Shown in pieces: positions 1-10,609 of a DNA stretch of 64,000 nucleotides. Made by a program: the position numbers and the translations under genes. The notes below the pieces were generated by a model that was not told the DNA's origin, searched no databases, and saw only the letters and a list, made by a program, of their open reading frames with translations. How positions within the stretch are numbered: the first letter of the stretch is position 1; each line of letters starts with the position of its first letter. Source of the DNA: Prorocentrum cordatum (taxonomy: Eukaryota > Sar > Dinophyceae > Prorocentrales > Prorocentraceae). The stretch spans positions 226,001 to 290,000 of the forward strand of contig CAUYUJ010014186.1 of NCBI GenBank assembly GCA_963575745.1, written 5' to 3'.

Positions 1-560
1 GGGCAGGAGCTCGCCCTGCAGACCGCGGCGCCGGGCTCGGGAGGGGCCGGGGGGGGCGCCGATCGCATCGGGCCGTGCGACTACGACCGCGTGAGGCGCC
101 GCATTGCGGAGTTGCCCAACGCGAAAGGCGGCCCAATTTTGACGCGGTTCGAGGGTGGGCCCCCGCGCGGGCGGTGGCTGAGACATGGGGGCCGGCGACT
201 GCCCAGATAAAGGCCCCGCCCCCGCAGGTCTTCAACGCGCCCCAAGCTCTAGGCGATGCAGCGCAGAGATTCAACGACGGCGAGACAATGCAGCTTCGCA
301 AGGCCAAGGGCGACGCCAGTCCGACACGAGACGGCCTCCGGACCATTTCATCGACTTTGCCAGGCGCGCGGGCAAGGCCTACGCGAGGGCCGCGGCATTG
401 GGGGCGCTGCGAGAGGTGCCAACAGGGCCCCCCCACCCAGTTCGGCGCCACGCCGGGGCGAGGAACGCGAGATGCAGCGGCAGTGGCGCCTGAGGTCATC
501 GAGAGGCACCAGAAGGCACACCGAGCGATAACCAAAGGCCGCGCCGCTTCCCATCCCCCC

Positions 561-1420
561 ATGCTGCTGACTGTGCTCAGTGATTTAGAGAGAGTATTCG
601 AGAAAGTGATTCACCGGAACATGTGGGATTGCCTCCAGGGCCGCCAGGTGCGCTGGGGCGCTCAGGTCTCCGTGGAGGATTTTCACGACGGCAAGTGCAA
701 GTCTTTTCGTGGCGCGACAATGCGCGCGCGCCTGTGGCCAAGACCTTGGCCAAGAGTGGGGTGCGACGGGGTGGGGTCGAGCCCTGGCCTCTTCGTCATG
801 GTTCGCGGCGGCCGGCTGGCCGAGCTTGCGGCGCAGCAGCAGGCCACGGGCCCCCCCGTGATCCTTGCCTTCTTGGATCTTTTGCTGATGAGGCACCGTT
901 GCAACGACTGCCTGGAGGAGGACCGGCGCGCCTGCGCTGGCGATGCAAATTTGAAATTTCTGGGCGACCTGCTCTCCTTGACCGAGGTGGGTGAATTCGA
1001 CCGGGCCTCCTAGTTGCCGGAGCAGGTGGCTGGGGGGATCGTTCGCTGGGGCGCGCAGGCCAACGCAAATCAGATCGAGGTCTTCCTTGCCCCGTCGGCC
1101 ATTGGCAGCAAGAAGAGGCTCCAGCGCGTCGCGGTTGCATTTCGGGCATCGCGGCGCGGCGCGGCGACTCCTCGGATCTTGTCCGCCCCGAGTAGTCGGC
1201 GACATACCTCGGAACGCAGCTGGGCGCAGCGGGCAGCCACTGGGCGGAGGTCACCAACGTGTCCGAAGTCTCCAACAGGTTCGAGTTCAATGGCGGGTTC
1301 AGTCCAGGGAGGAGTGCGAGGCCATGGAAGGCATTGGCGCGCTCGGTCGGCCCGCGTTGCCTGGAGATCTCCAACGTCGCCATGAGGGGGCTAGCGTCGC
1401 CAGCTGGATCCGCGGCAAGT
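561..1420 (+). pseudogene. decayed reverse-transcriptase fragment (LINE-like)
   Basis: Two short stretches resemble non-LTR reverse transcriptases. One near 576-630 reads DLERVFEKVIHRNMW, like the RT motif A context D-L-x-K-A-F-E-K-V. Another at about 1202-1230 reads TYLGTQLGAAGSHW, like the YLG motif downstream of the polymerase site. They lie in different frames, and a stop sits just before the second. No YxDD box is visible between them. The surrounding translation is Arg/Gly/Ala-rich, as any GC-rich DNA would give. Family knowledge: these motifs are in the right order and about the right spacing for a LINE RT. Inference: an old 5'-truncated insertion. It could still be chance. Confidence 0.3.
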
Positions 1421-1700
1421 GCGCGCGCTGAGGGGTCTGCTTACTTCGCCCACCCACCTCTCCAAAACATCGAATCATTGAATGCGCCTGCAAGCTGGAG
1501 TTCCCGCGGTGACCCGCGCGCAGTCGGCGCGCAGGTTGAAGCGCTGGAGGCGCGTCGCGCGGCCGGCCCGTCGCGCGCCGGGCCCCGCGGCCGCAGCCAG
1601 GGCGGTCGCCTTTGCGGGGTCTCCTTCGAGACGGTTGGCAGCTGGGAGCCGTCGGACACGATGGCGATGCTGAAGGGAGATATCCGTTAATATCGCAGAC

Positions 1701-3405
1701 GTGCGACGCAGATGAGCAACTGGGGGGCCGCCGCATATTATTTTCCCGGGCGTTCCTTCTCTCGCTCTGCCGCGGCTGCCGCTTCGGAGCCCCCATTGAG
1801 CCGCCTCGCGGGGGGCGGGCCCCAAACTTTTTGGGGCGGGGCCGCGGGCGCGGACCAGGCGCCCGCTGCGCCTCGGCTAGACTGCGACGCGCGTGGTCAG
1901 ACATGGAAGAAGGAGAAGGGGTTGGCAAATCGTCGATTCGCACCTCGCCAGATATGCGAATCAGACGGGTGCGACGATCACAGAAGACAGCCCCAAACAT
2001 AAGATGCCCCCATTGCAAACGAGGGCTCGCCAGGAGACACGACGCTCTCGCCAGGCGCGCCCCATCGGAGACGTCATCGAGCCAGTCGCGAGGCCGTCGA
2101 GGCTCGAGAGATTCTCGGCGAACTCCATGACCCCGAAACCCCAGCCCAGCCCGCGGCAGCAGAGGAGGCAGCATATATTCACGCCTGTCAGCGAGGCGCA
2201 GACGGCCGCAGGGGGCCGCGCGTGGGGCGCGACAGAGGCAGGGGCGGCATCGGTCCCAGGGGCCGAGGTGGGCGACGTCGCGGGCCCGTTCGGCAAGGCG
2301 CAGGCGAGGCTCGCGCTGCAGCGCGAGGACTTGGCGGGGGCGCCGAAGAGGAGCGACCACTTCGGAATTCGTCTTCCCCGAGAAGGCGATGAGCAGGATG
2401 GAGTCCGCGCCGCGCCAGGCGCCGACGCACTACGAGGAGGAAGGCAGTAATGATAGGGAGAGGCCGTGGGGCAGGTGCGCTTTTCGCGGGCAACCCGCTG
2501 GGCAAACGGCCAGACGCGCTGGCTCGCGCGGCGCTGTTCCGCGTCGCGGAGGCGGTTGACGCCGAGGGGGGGGAGGTCGGGAACTGGAACATATACATTA
2601 CCAGCGGCGGGTTGTCATTCAGTCCCAGAACTTTTTGAGGGTCGGGGATGACGTCGGAGTGGTATGGTGCATATTAGTTTCCCAGTTTTCCCGTGGAACC
2701 AACGAAACCTTATGCGCCAGGATCCCGCATGCACCAGGATCCGTTTTCTTGCGCGAATTTCATTGCGTGGCCGTAGACATTGAGTCTGTGTGGGGGGCTG
2801 GCCCAGCCCTCCACTGCAGACCGCCCCAAATGGGTGGCGACGCTCGTGCTCGCAGTTGTGTTTTCAGTTCCTCTTGGTCTGCCGAATCTCGGGTCAACGC
2901 GAATCTCGTCGGAGGGCGCGAAGATACGCCTGACATCAGTAATGCCAGTTTCCACGCAGGCATACCTTAGTCCTTCGGATTGCCAGGGCGATGCCTTGGC
3001 GCATCCCTTCTTCCCAACACACATTCATCCCGAATATCCTCGCCCCCCCCCCCCCCCCCCCTCCCACCGCTATCCCCCCCCTGTCCCCCTCAGAGAACAT
3101 CTTCGGTTTTTCGGGCGCAGGGGCATGATATGCGCGGCGATGATTCAGCAGGGGGCGAAAGAAGGATGCAGAAGCAACGCAAACAGGAGGTACTCAGACA
3201 GGACGATTACATCGACCAGCAGGAAGGATAAACGAGGATCGGAAGGAGGGCAGGGAGAAAGGAGGGCGAGGGGAGGATGAGGAACAGTCGAACAACTGCT
3301 CTGGGTTTTTTGTTGGTGCACAATTGGGTCTCGGGAAGTCCGTGGATGGCTCTGGCATTTCAGGGGCCCGCAAGATCGGGCACGGGTCTCATGCCCACGC
3401 TTAGG
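1701..3405. other. no supported gene
   Basis: Several overlapping open frames occur on both strands, but all have the Arg/Pro/Ala-rich composition expected from random GC-rich sequence and none carries a recognisable motif. A run of about 18 C residues at 3044-3061 is the only simple repeat of note. Confidence 0.5.
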
Positions 3406-3409
3406 TTAT

Positions 3410-3462
3410 CCCATGAGCCCATGTAAGACATAGTTCCCCATGGGCCCATGTAAGACATAGTA
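3410..3462 (+). repeat. 27-bp tandem duplication
   Basis: Two consecutive copies of a 27-bp unit, starting at 3410 and 3437, share the core GCCCATGTAAGACATAGT. No function is evident. Confidence 0.8.
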
Positions 3463-3705
3463 TTATGTAGCGGGGGTCGTTCGAGCCTGTATATCACAAG
3501 GGGGTCTATGTCAGAGGCGCCCGAACCATGTTTGATGTCAGTTGTGTGTGGGGCTTTTGGGCAAACAATGAGCCCGCGAAGCAATCTCGGTCTTGCGTTG
3601 TGTTCCTCGCCGTTCTGGCTCGAACAGCGGCTTTCTGGGCCAGCCCCACGTTAACCAGCCATTGTAAATGACCTGTTTTCGGCACCTTCCTTTGTGAGTG
3701 TTGCC

Positions 3706-3935
3706 CTCCATATTGTCATTATGGGTGTTGCTGTTTCGACGGCTGCACATCTCCATATCTTCAGTTCGGCAGCGTCGACGCTCGCTTGGACGTGGACGCG
3801 CTACATATCCGAGTATGTACGTATCGCTCCATATTGTTCTGGTTGTTGCTCCGACGACGGCAGCTTCACCTCTCCATATCAGTTCGGCAGCATCGGCGAC
3901 GCTTGCTTGGACGCACTACATATCAGAGACGGTTT
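3706..3935 (+). repeat. 121-bp imperfect tandem duplication upstream of locus A
   Basis: A block beginning CTCCATATTG at 3706 recurs at 3827. Each copy runs through CTCCATATC, CAGTTCGGCAGC and CGCTTGGACG to CTACATATC. The second copy ends about 20 bp before the ATG at 3952. The arrangement suggests a duplicated 5' leader or promoter-proximal segment; no core promoter is recognisable. Confidence 0.75.
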
Positions 3936-3951
3936 CGGCAGCAGGCCAGGC

Positions 3952-4254
3952 ATGGATTTGGATGACGCCCTCGATGGTCTCGAGATTGATATCCACATCG
4001 GCGAGGCTCCAGCAGCAGGCGGCATCGACGACATCGCCGATGTTGCCCCGCTCGGCGATGGGATGCAGGTCGACGGCCAGGACCAGTTCGACGAACTCGA
4101 CGCCGCCGCCCTCTTGCCCAAGAGGAAGTTCGTGAAGCACTCCGATCATCACATCGGCCACGCGAGGGAGGCGTTGCTCAAGAAGCGTGCGAAGACGCTC
4201 AGCCAGCAGCTCAAGGTCCAGAAGGGTGGGGGTTGCAAGAGCTTGCGTCCGTGA
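3952..4254 (+). CDS. locus A, acidic N-terminal segment, unknown protein
   Basis: This frame opens with ATG and encodes about 100 residues. The first half is acidic and Asp/Ile/Gly-rich (MDLDDALDGLEIDIHIGE), and a basic helical tail follows (AREALLKKRAKTLSQQLKVQKGGG). The pattern of balanced, non-GC-driven residues is unlike the shadow frames around it. I do not recognise the family. Locus B at 17.9 kb starts in a similar way (MDFDFDAELADASL). The frame ends at TGA 4252-4254, after which about 400 bp of non-coding-like sequence, probably an intron, separates it from the next coding block. Exact splice sites could not be fixed. Confidence 0.5.
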   Translation: MDLDDALDGLEIDIHIGEAPAAGGIDDIADVAPLGDGMQVDGQDQFDELDAAALLPKRKFVKHSDHHIGHAREALLKKRAKTLSQQLKVQKGGGCKSLRP

Positions 4255-4658
4255 CCCCTTCTCCTCTTCGCTTGCTGACCGAACGCAGCGCGCGCGTCGG
4301 TCGGTGAGTGGAGGGGCGAAGGGCCTCGACGGCGCAGCGCGTGCAGTCGCCGCCGTTCGAAGGACCAGTCGGCGTCGCACGACGCCGCGATCAGGAACGT
4401 GCACGCCCTGATCCCAGCTGCCAGACTTATCCCAGGGACGTCTTGCGGGCCAGCTTTTAGGGGGGAAGCGGGCGCCCCAGGCAGTCGGTGGGCGCTTAAA
4501 CCACGTGCTCCAGGGAACGCCCGAGGACAGTAGTGGGGCCCTGGGGGCCCATTGGGGAGAGTCTTGAGGGTCATTTTTTTTTTCTCGGGGGGGTCCTGGG
4601 GGTCCTGGGGGTCCATTGGGAGGGGTCCTGAGGACCCATTGGGGGGCGATGCCGAGGG
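4255..4658 (+). other. probable intron or spacer within locus A
   Basis: This stretch has no protein-like translation. It includes a T-run at 4575-4583 and a repeated GGGGGTCCTGGGGGTCC / CCATTGGGG motif at 4500-4650. It separates two convincing coding blocks on the same strand. No splice junction could be chosen with confidence. Confidence 0.35.
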
Positions 4659-6780
4659 GTGGCTGGAGCGCGTGCGTTTGGGCTTCGGCAGGCTGCTGAT
4701 TTCCAGTTGGCTGCGAAGGCTGTGTTCTTGAGGGCTAAGCAGAAGGTCAGCATCGGCGTGGACCATCGTCGACTGCATCTGGCTGCCACGAGGTACGTTC
4801 TTCGCAGGCAAGAGCGTGCTGTCAGGCACTGTTTGCGGAAGAGCTCGGCGTCCTTGGGCAGCGGTGGAGAGCAACATCGCACCGTGCACGTCGCGGTCGG
4901 GCACTTGTGGGACGAGGTGGAGGTAACGCAAAGTTGGCAACCATCGGAGCGATACAGAACACCACGACAAAATATGAATATGCCGACTTTAATACAGCGC
5001 GCCACGGTGAACCTCACACTGTATGATCACGCTCGCGACCAACATCGGCAATACCAAGAGTACTTCTTGGCGCCGCCACTTGAGGTCCACGGCGCGACCG
5101 CATCCGACCTACTACCAGGAGTCCGACGGGGAGTACCAGCAGCATTCGACATCTTGAACAGGCAGGCGTTGTACGAGGCGCTGGCCAGCGTCTCTAGCTT
5201 GACGATTGTACCCATGTGCGACAGAGCCAGCTCCAACCTTGTCATGCTACGACTGTGGGGGCACGAGGCTGAGAACAAGATCTACTCGGACAATCCAGAG
5301 CACGGGAAAAAGCTGTTTTACTTTCCAGATACGCGCGGCGTGCACGCCCACCATCGAGGCAAACTCAAAGTCAGAGGATTGCGACACCATACAATGCGAC
5401 ACTATTCGATATCTTCTGCACTCATGTTGCGAGGGCAGCTTTCCAAGAATATCTCAGAGATCGAGCGTCTCATAGAAGCCAAACTGCATCGTGAGGTGGG
5501 CCCTCCTCCACCGTGGGCTCACACCATGGAGCGCGTCGCCGGCCTCCTGTACGACCTTGGCGCAGACTTCCACAAGCGGACCAATCGCCATGGTCATCAG
5601 TATGAGTTACAGTTGGTGTCAGACTTGAGGGAACTTTCTCAGGTGGCCAACGGGAGTCTCTCAAACAAAGCGTTTGCACATCACTGCTGGGGCAACGCTA
5701 CGTGCCGACCTTGCTGCGCGTCCAGGAAGCAATCGGTGGAGAAGATGATGACGGCGACTGTTCATGCGTTCCACGGGAGTTCAGACCCGCGCCCAGCGGA
5801 GTCTCGGTGGACACATTTACTTCAGAGCTTCAAGCGCGCGCTTGTCCGCCGTCTCCTGCATCGCATCGGCCTCGGCTGCTACGCGGGCTCCGCGGCTCAA
5901 GAGGACATCGACGACAGCACGGCGCCGAATATTGGCGTGGACGAGGAAGGCGCCGAGGAATTCTTCTCTCACGTTCTTCGGGTTCGAGCCAGGAAGGTGA
6001 AGGAGTATTACGAGTCGGAGCGCATCATGCACGAGCTTGTCATCTACACCGGGGTCTTGGAAACAATTGACTCGAACCTTCTCTACCCGCTTCTCGGCGA
6101 CGCTATCCAAGATGACGAAGGTGATAAGAGCAAGATCGACGTCCTCCTCGACAGGAACACTTCCAGGATCGGCTCGTTCAGCCAGAGCATGCTTGGACTG
6201 ATTGACAGTTGGAACTCTGGGGACCCAACTCGGGGACACTGGGTGTTACTGGATATCCCTGGGGCACCGCTTACCGACCAGGAGTTTGCCAGATGGTCCA
6301 GGGGGCAAACACTGAAAATGAATTCCATCATGGGGCGCAGATACGAGGTCCGTTTCAGCACTTGGCCGTGCAAGCTTTACCCGTTGTCGCACGGACGGTC
6401 GACTCAAGAGGAGAGGAATGCTGGTGCTCATGAAGCCTTGGCAGCACGTGACTACATGGTCGACTCCTACACGATGGGCGTCCGCAGGTTGTTCCCCACG
6501 CCAGCAGATTTGACGTCAAGGGCTTGCCGAGCCGTCTTGGAGAGCGCGCACTGCTATGGGACAGATGGTGGAGAGGCTCAATTCAGAATACACGAGTCGT
6601 CATACAGCTCGAGCTCCAGGAAGACACGCAGTGAACTCATCGCGGGGGCATCTCCTCAGTCAGATCGGTGCTATTCACAGGGCGCGCGGTGGGATGGATC
6701 CACTTTCTATGGATTCAATCTCCACCATTTCTCGCGAGGGGAAGGTTACTTGTTCGCCGTTTGTGCTGGGCGCCGTTTGA
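4659..6780 (+). CDS. locus A, large unknown protein (~700 aa) with a late 1-nt frame change
   Basis: The frame stays open for about 630 codons with mixed, structured composition, unlike its shadows. Notable pieces are ALASVSSLTIVPMCDRASSN, HKRTNRHGHQYELQLVSDL, a Cys/His patch HHCWGNATCRPCC near 5680-5715, and a long helical C-terminal half. At about 6555 the convincing reading moves one frame and continues as MVERLNSEYTSRHTARAPG to VTCSPFVLGAV, ending at TGA 6778-6780. The displayed start at 4659 is GTG; the true start is probably an exon boundary, and the first in-frame ATG codons are at about 4974-4980. I recognise no catalytic motif. Candidates are a host multicopy family or an uncharacterised mobile-element protein. 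The next ATG lies only 10 bp after the stop. Confidence 0.6.
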
Positions 6781-6789
6781 TTTAGGTCG

Positions 6790-7740
6790 ATGGGGGATCC
6801 AGCGCCAGACGCAGATGTAGATGCACGCCGACCACCTTCCATCGCAGATGAGCCAGTGAACGCAGACCGCCAGCTCGCTGTTGCGGAGCCTGGGCGCATC
6901 CACGCCAACTTCGAGGAGCCAGTCTCAGAGCAGAGGCCGAACCCGATCTTGCCGCCGCCTGCGCTCGCGCAGGGCGATGGCAGCAACGCCAAGTCCAAGA
7001 AGGGCTTGAACCCGTACCTCCTGGAGAAGATCCAGGTACCTACACGCAGCCAGATCGGCGAAAGGGGCAAGCCTCACCATGGAGGAGGTGCAACAGCATT
7101 CGGCAGCCTTCAAGCAACTCTGGATGACATCGGACGTGGACGTCTACTCGGAGGCATACCAGTTGTGGCGACAAAGGTGGGTCGACGACCAGCGACCTCC
7201 TCCTCCTCCGTCGTATTCGCTGTGCTGGGGAGGCGGGTGTCACGGTTCCCCAATTACTCCAGATGAGCTGATATCCAGGAGTTCGGTTGGCCCAGCTTGA
7301 GCGACATGCTCGACAAGAACCTCGGCGAGAGGAGCGCGCCCTCTTGCGCCGACTTTGACGTGACCGAGAGTGCTGGTTACGATCCTTGGGGCGTTGCTCG
7401 TTCTGCGCGCAATGCGGGCGGAGACGCTTCGAGGTGCCCTGCTGCGTTTCACATCGTGGGGAAGAGCTTGTGGAACTACTTGGCCTCGATCGGGGCTGGT
7501 CGTGGCGAGTCGGATCCAGCTGATGTCATGATTGTCATTGCTGGGCCAGCAGTTGGAGGCGGCCACAAGCGGCACGTGGTCTTGGTGACGGACGCGACGA
7601 TGAATCCTCAGGTGTTCGACGTGACCATCAACGAGTTCGAAGACTGCACCAATGAGGTCTCAGAGGGCAGCAGTTCACATTTGGCCCTTTTGAGGAGCGA
7701 GCCCCCCCGCGCAAGGAGAAGGGGGAGGATGGGGCCCTGG
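6790..7740 (+). pseudogene. locus A, second unknown protein with two 1-nt frame changes
   Basis: A new ATG-led frame follows the previous stop by 9 bp and reads MGDPAPDADVDARRPPSIAD to about KKGLNPYLLEKIQVPTRSQIG. Near 7060 the protein-like reading shifts one frame to ASLTMEEVQQHSAAFKQLWM and EAYQLWRQRWVDD. Near 7265 it shifts back to ADIQEFGWPSLSDMLDKNLG and continues to HVVLVTDATMNPQVFDVTIN. Each shift needs a 1-nt indel. The product cannot be made as written unless there are assembly errors. No family is recognised. It ends where the purine-rich array begins, so an exon boundary near 7700 is likely. Confidence 0.45.
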
Positions 7741-7749
7741 GAAAGAGAG

Positions 7750-8266
7750 TAGGAGGAGGAGGAGGAGGAGGAGGGGAAGGAGGGGGAGGAGGAGGAGGAG
7801 GTCGAGGAGGCGGAGAAGGAGGGGCCCGGACGTCTCAGCTCAAGAGCGCAAACACGAAGTAAGCAGTAGGAGGAAGAGGAGGAGGAGGACGAGAAGAATG
7901 AAGAGGAGGAGGGGGATTGAGAGGAGGAGAAGGATGAGGAGGAGGTGATGATGGTGAGGAGAAGGCAAAACAACCGAGTCGCGAGGTGTTCCGCCTGCTC
8001 CTCATCATCATCACCTCTTCCTCCTATCCATCCTCCTCCTCGTCATCCTCCTTCTCCATCCTCCTGCTTAGTACTTCTTCTTTCTGGCTTTCTTGAGGTG
8101 AGTCGTTCGGGCCCATCCTCCTCCTCCCCCACCTCCTCCTCTTCCCCGTCCTCCTCCTCCTCCTCTTCCTCCTCCTCCGTCTCCGCGCCCTCCCCCTCCT
8201 CCTCCTCCTCCTCCTCCTCCTCCTCCTTCGCATCCCCGTCTCCTCCTCCTTGCGCGGGGGGGGGGG
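7750..8266 (+). repeat. mirrored GGA-rich then CCT-rich tract (inverted microsatellite)
   Basis: The first half, about 7750-7950, is almost pure GGA/GAG. The second half, about 7998-8266, is almost pure CCT/CTC on the same strand, so the arms can pair over roughly 200 nt with a short spacer. A poly-G run of about 14 follows at 8258-8271. It lies between two coding blocks of locus A, so it is probably intronic. Confidence 0.8.
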
Positions 8267-8278
8267 GGGGCTTCTCGA

Positions 8279-8488
8279 ATGGCCAAACGTGGACGACAGG
8301 AGCTCGCGCTGCCGTGCTTCGTCAACAGATCGGATCGACCGAGCAGGATCAGCGACAACTACACGGCGATCAACTCAGCCACGTCGGACGAATGGATATC
8401 AACGTTGGTTGAGAACCTCACTTCGATGCAGGCGTTTGTGGCGACCTACGACGTGATGTTCGACACTGGCACGTTGCGGCGGTCATAG
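8279..8488 (+). CDS. locus A, short unknown segment
   Basis: About 69 codons read MAKRGRQELALPCFVNRSDR and then ...TSDEWISTLVENLTSMQAFV..., with balanced composition and helix-forming residues. Other frames here are Arg/Pro-rich. It starts right after the pyrimidine tract and ends at TAG 8486-8488. It may be an exon of the same unit as the flanking blocks. No family is recognised. Confidence 0.4.
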   Translation: MAKRGRQELALPCFVNRSDRPSRISDNYTAINSATSDEWISTLVENLTSMQAFVATYDVMFDTGTLRRS

Positions 8489-8572
8489 ATCACCAGTTGT
8501 CAGGACGTCGGCTGCGCGTGGGCCGCCGGCGCGAAGAAGCCACTTCGGTTCGGCAGCGGACGCCGGCCGAGG

Positions 8573-9439
8573 ATGCGAGCTGACGACCCCTTTGGCGACG
8601 AGGCGCAGCAGCTGGCGAGCAAGGAGCTCAAGCGGACTACACTTGGCGGCAGTGGCCGCGGCAGAGGCCGCGGCAGAGGCAGAGGTCGCGGCGCCCGTCG
8701 TGGAGGCCGGCTTGCAGCGGATGGCGGCCCCCCCGAGCCTGGCGAAGCAGACGGGGACGCAGCGCTGGTGGAGAGGGAGTTCGACCTTGCCGACGTGGGC
8801 GACGCCTCGACGATTGCGTCGGTGGAAGAGCTCGATCACGCCTTCGCGGTCGCCGAGGGTCGCGTACCTCCGCATCTTGTGGACCCTTGCCCTCCACGCG
8901 TTGCACTGGGCGATCGTGAAGTTGGGCCTCGCGCTGATGAGGACCTGCTGGACGACGAAACCCTTCAGTCCATCGCTGACGCAGCTGGGGAGATGGTCCA
9001 CGAGGCTGCTGTAGACGCAGCTGGCTCATCGACTGACCATATCCCCAGCGGCCCCGCTCCGCATGCGGGGCCAGCAGCCCCAGCGCCACCGCCAGAACCA
9101 CCAGAGCCATGGAGGGATTTTGAACCCATGACAGCTCAGGGGTATTTTTGTTTAGCTGGCAGGATGGTCGTACGAATACAGATGGGTGCACCTGCCAAGT
9201 CAGTAACTATCACTTGTTACAGGCATCGGGGTTGCAGGCTATGCGTAGGAGAAGCGTGGTGCGGCACGAATGAAGATATTGTTCGGTGGGTTCACGAGGT
9301 GGAGGCAACGCCTCCAGGCGCCTCTGCCGCCGATAACAAAGTTTTGGTCCAACAACACATGCGCTCTGGTAGGGCTCGGTTCGGGGCCCCAAAGCCAGAG
9401 GCCAAGCCAAAAGCCGCAACAGCCAAAGCCAAAGCGTAG
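8573..9439 (+). CDS. locus A, RGG-rich acidic protein, unknown
   Basis: An ATG-led frame of 288 codons. Residues about 24-45 are a GR-repeat box (GRGRGRGRGRGRGARRGGR), a typical RGG-type RNA- or protein-binding low-complexity segment. Acidic Ala/Asp/Glu sequence follows to about residue 160, then a Pro/Ala linker, then a more ordered block with several Cys residues (TITCYRHRGCRLCVGEAWCG, about residues 212-231). The C-terminus is a Lys/Ala/Pro tail (KPEAKPKAATAKAKA) resembling nucleic-acid-binding histone-like tails. No catalytic motif is seen. It may be the last exon of locus A or a separate gene. Purine-rich microsatellite follows about 50 bp downstream. Confidence 0.5.
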   Translation: MRADDPFGDEAQQLASKELKRTTLGGSGRGRGRGRGRGRGARRGGRLAADGGPPEPGEADGDAALVEREFDLADVGDASTIASVEELDHAFAVAEGRVPPHLVDPCPPRVALGDREVGPRADEDLLDDETLQSIADAAGEMVHEAAVDAAGSSTDHIPSGPAPHAGPAAPAPPPEPPEPWRDFEPMTAQGYFCLAGRMVVRIQMGAPAKSVTITCYRHRGCRLCVGEAWCGTNEDIVRWVHEVEATPPGASAADNKVLVQQHMRSGRARFGAPKPEAKPKAATAKAKA

Positions 9440-9483
9440 TTTGTGGCTTGATCCGCTCGAGAGCCTGAGCCACTGACGAGCTT

Positions 9484-9629
9484 TACTGGGGAAGAGGGGG
9501 ATGAGGAGGAGAAAGAGGAGGAGGGGGCGGAGGAGGAGAAGCAGGAGAAGCAGGAGGAGGAGCAGGAGGAGCAGGACGACAACGACGAGGAGGAGGAGGA
9601 GGAGGGCAGGAAGATGCCGATGATGATGC

Positions 9630-9660
<31 letters not shown>

Positions 9661-9730
9661 GATGATGATGTTCATCATGATGATGACGAGGAGGAGGACG
9701 ACTCCCCAGGAGGACTGAGTAGGAGGAGGA
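9484..9730 (+). repeat. GGA/GAG then GAT/ATG microsatellite
   Basis: An imperfect GGA/GAG array to about 9605 passes into a GAT/ATG array (9613-9683) and back to GGA. Long open frames on both strands here are low-complexity artefacts. Confidence 0.85.
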
Positions 9731-10041
9731 GGTGCACGACTCTGCCCTGGAGAGGGGGATGGGGGGGGAGAGGAGGGCGTCGATGATGACGAGGACGGGT
9801 CGCATCAACGACGGGGGGGAGGCGTAGAGGAGGCGATGGGGAGCAGAACAACAAGGGGGAGGAAGAGGAGACACAGTGGCCGCGTTCACTTGTGACCAGC
9901 TCGATTGCTGGCTCTTTATAATGCACAATCTCGCGCGCGTCGGCACGGGAAAGACATCGTGGACAAAGAAATCAACAACAAAAAACATGGGGCGCGCCAA
10001 GTCGCACCGCGGCGTGCGACGGTAACTGCGCGGGCCCCAAT

Positions 10042-10160
10042 CAGCGCTGGCTTGGGCGCCAAACAGCGAGTAGGGGCGATGGCGTGGACCCTAAACAGTG
10101 CTGGTTTGGACGCCAGACAGCGAGGTAGGGACGACGGCGTGAACCCCAAACATAGCTGGC
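10042..10160 (+). repeat. ~53-bp minisatellite, two copies and a partial third
   Basis: Copies beginning CAGCGCTGG (10042) and CAGTGCTGG (10096) share GACGCCA/GGCGCCA, CAGCGAG, GGCGTG and CCCTAAA/CCCCAAA. A shortened third copy, CATAGCTGGCGTGG, follows. Confidence 0.7.
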
Positions 10161-10600
10161 GTGGAAGCGAGGCCCTCGTTTCCTGAGCCAACGTTTAGGA
10201 ACAAGACAGGCGCAACATACATGAGCCCACCTGGAGGGCCCCAAGAGCACAGAGACGGGCCCAACGCACAGCCGTCGCCGCAACGCCGAGAGCCCAAATC
10301 AAACCCAACCCACTTACACAAGGCACCCCAACGTAGGCCCCACGTGCGCCTTATGGCAAACACAACGCCGCAATCAGCCCCTCATACTCACCGTCGTGGT
10401 CGCGGAGCCCACTTTATTCATCCTCCTGCGCCTGGTGTAATCACCCCTCTCCCGTTCATTTTCCACGCGCCGTTTTGTTCTTCCTCGCGCACCCACCAGC
10501 ACCGCGACTAGTAACGCCATGCGAATCTTATTGCAACTATGATTCAGAACGGCGCGAACTAATACGCATCCCACCGCGAACCACTGGTCGAACAGCCATG
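10160..10600. other. no supported gene
   Basis: Short frames on both strands show no motif and no consistent protein-like composition. Confidence 0.4.
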
Positions 10601-10609
10601 CTTACGTCA

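Noticed and set aside
1299-2360. 353-residue minus-strand open frame
   Set aside because: Arg/Pro/Ser-rich throughout, no motif, overlapped by equally long plus-strand frames; expected in GC-rich DNA.
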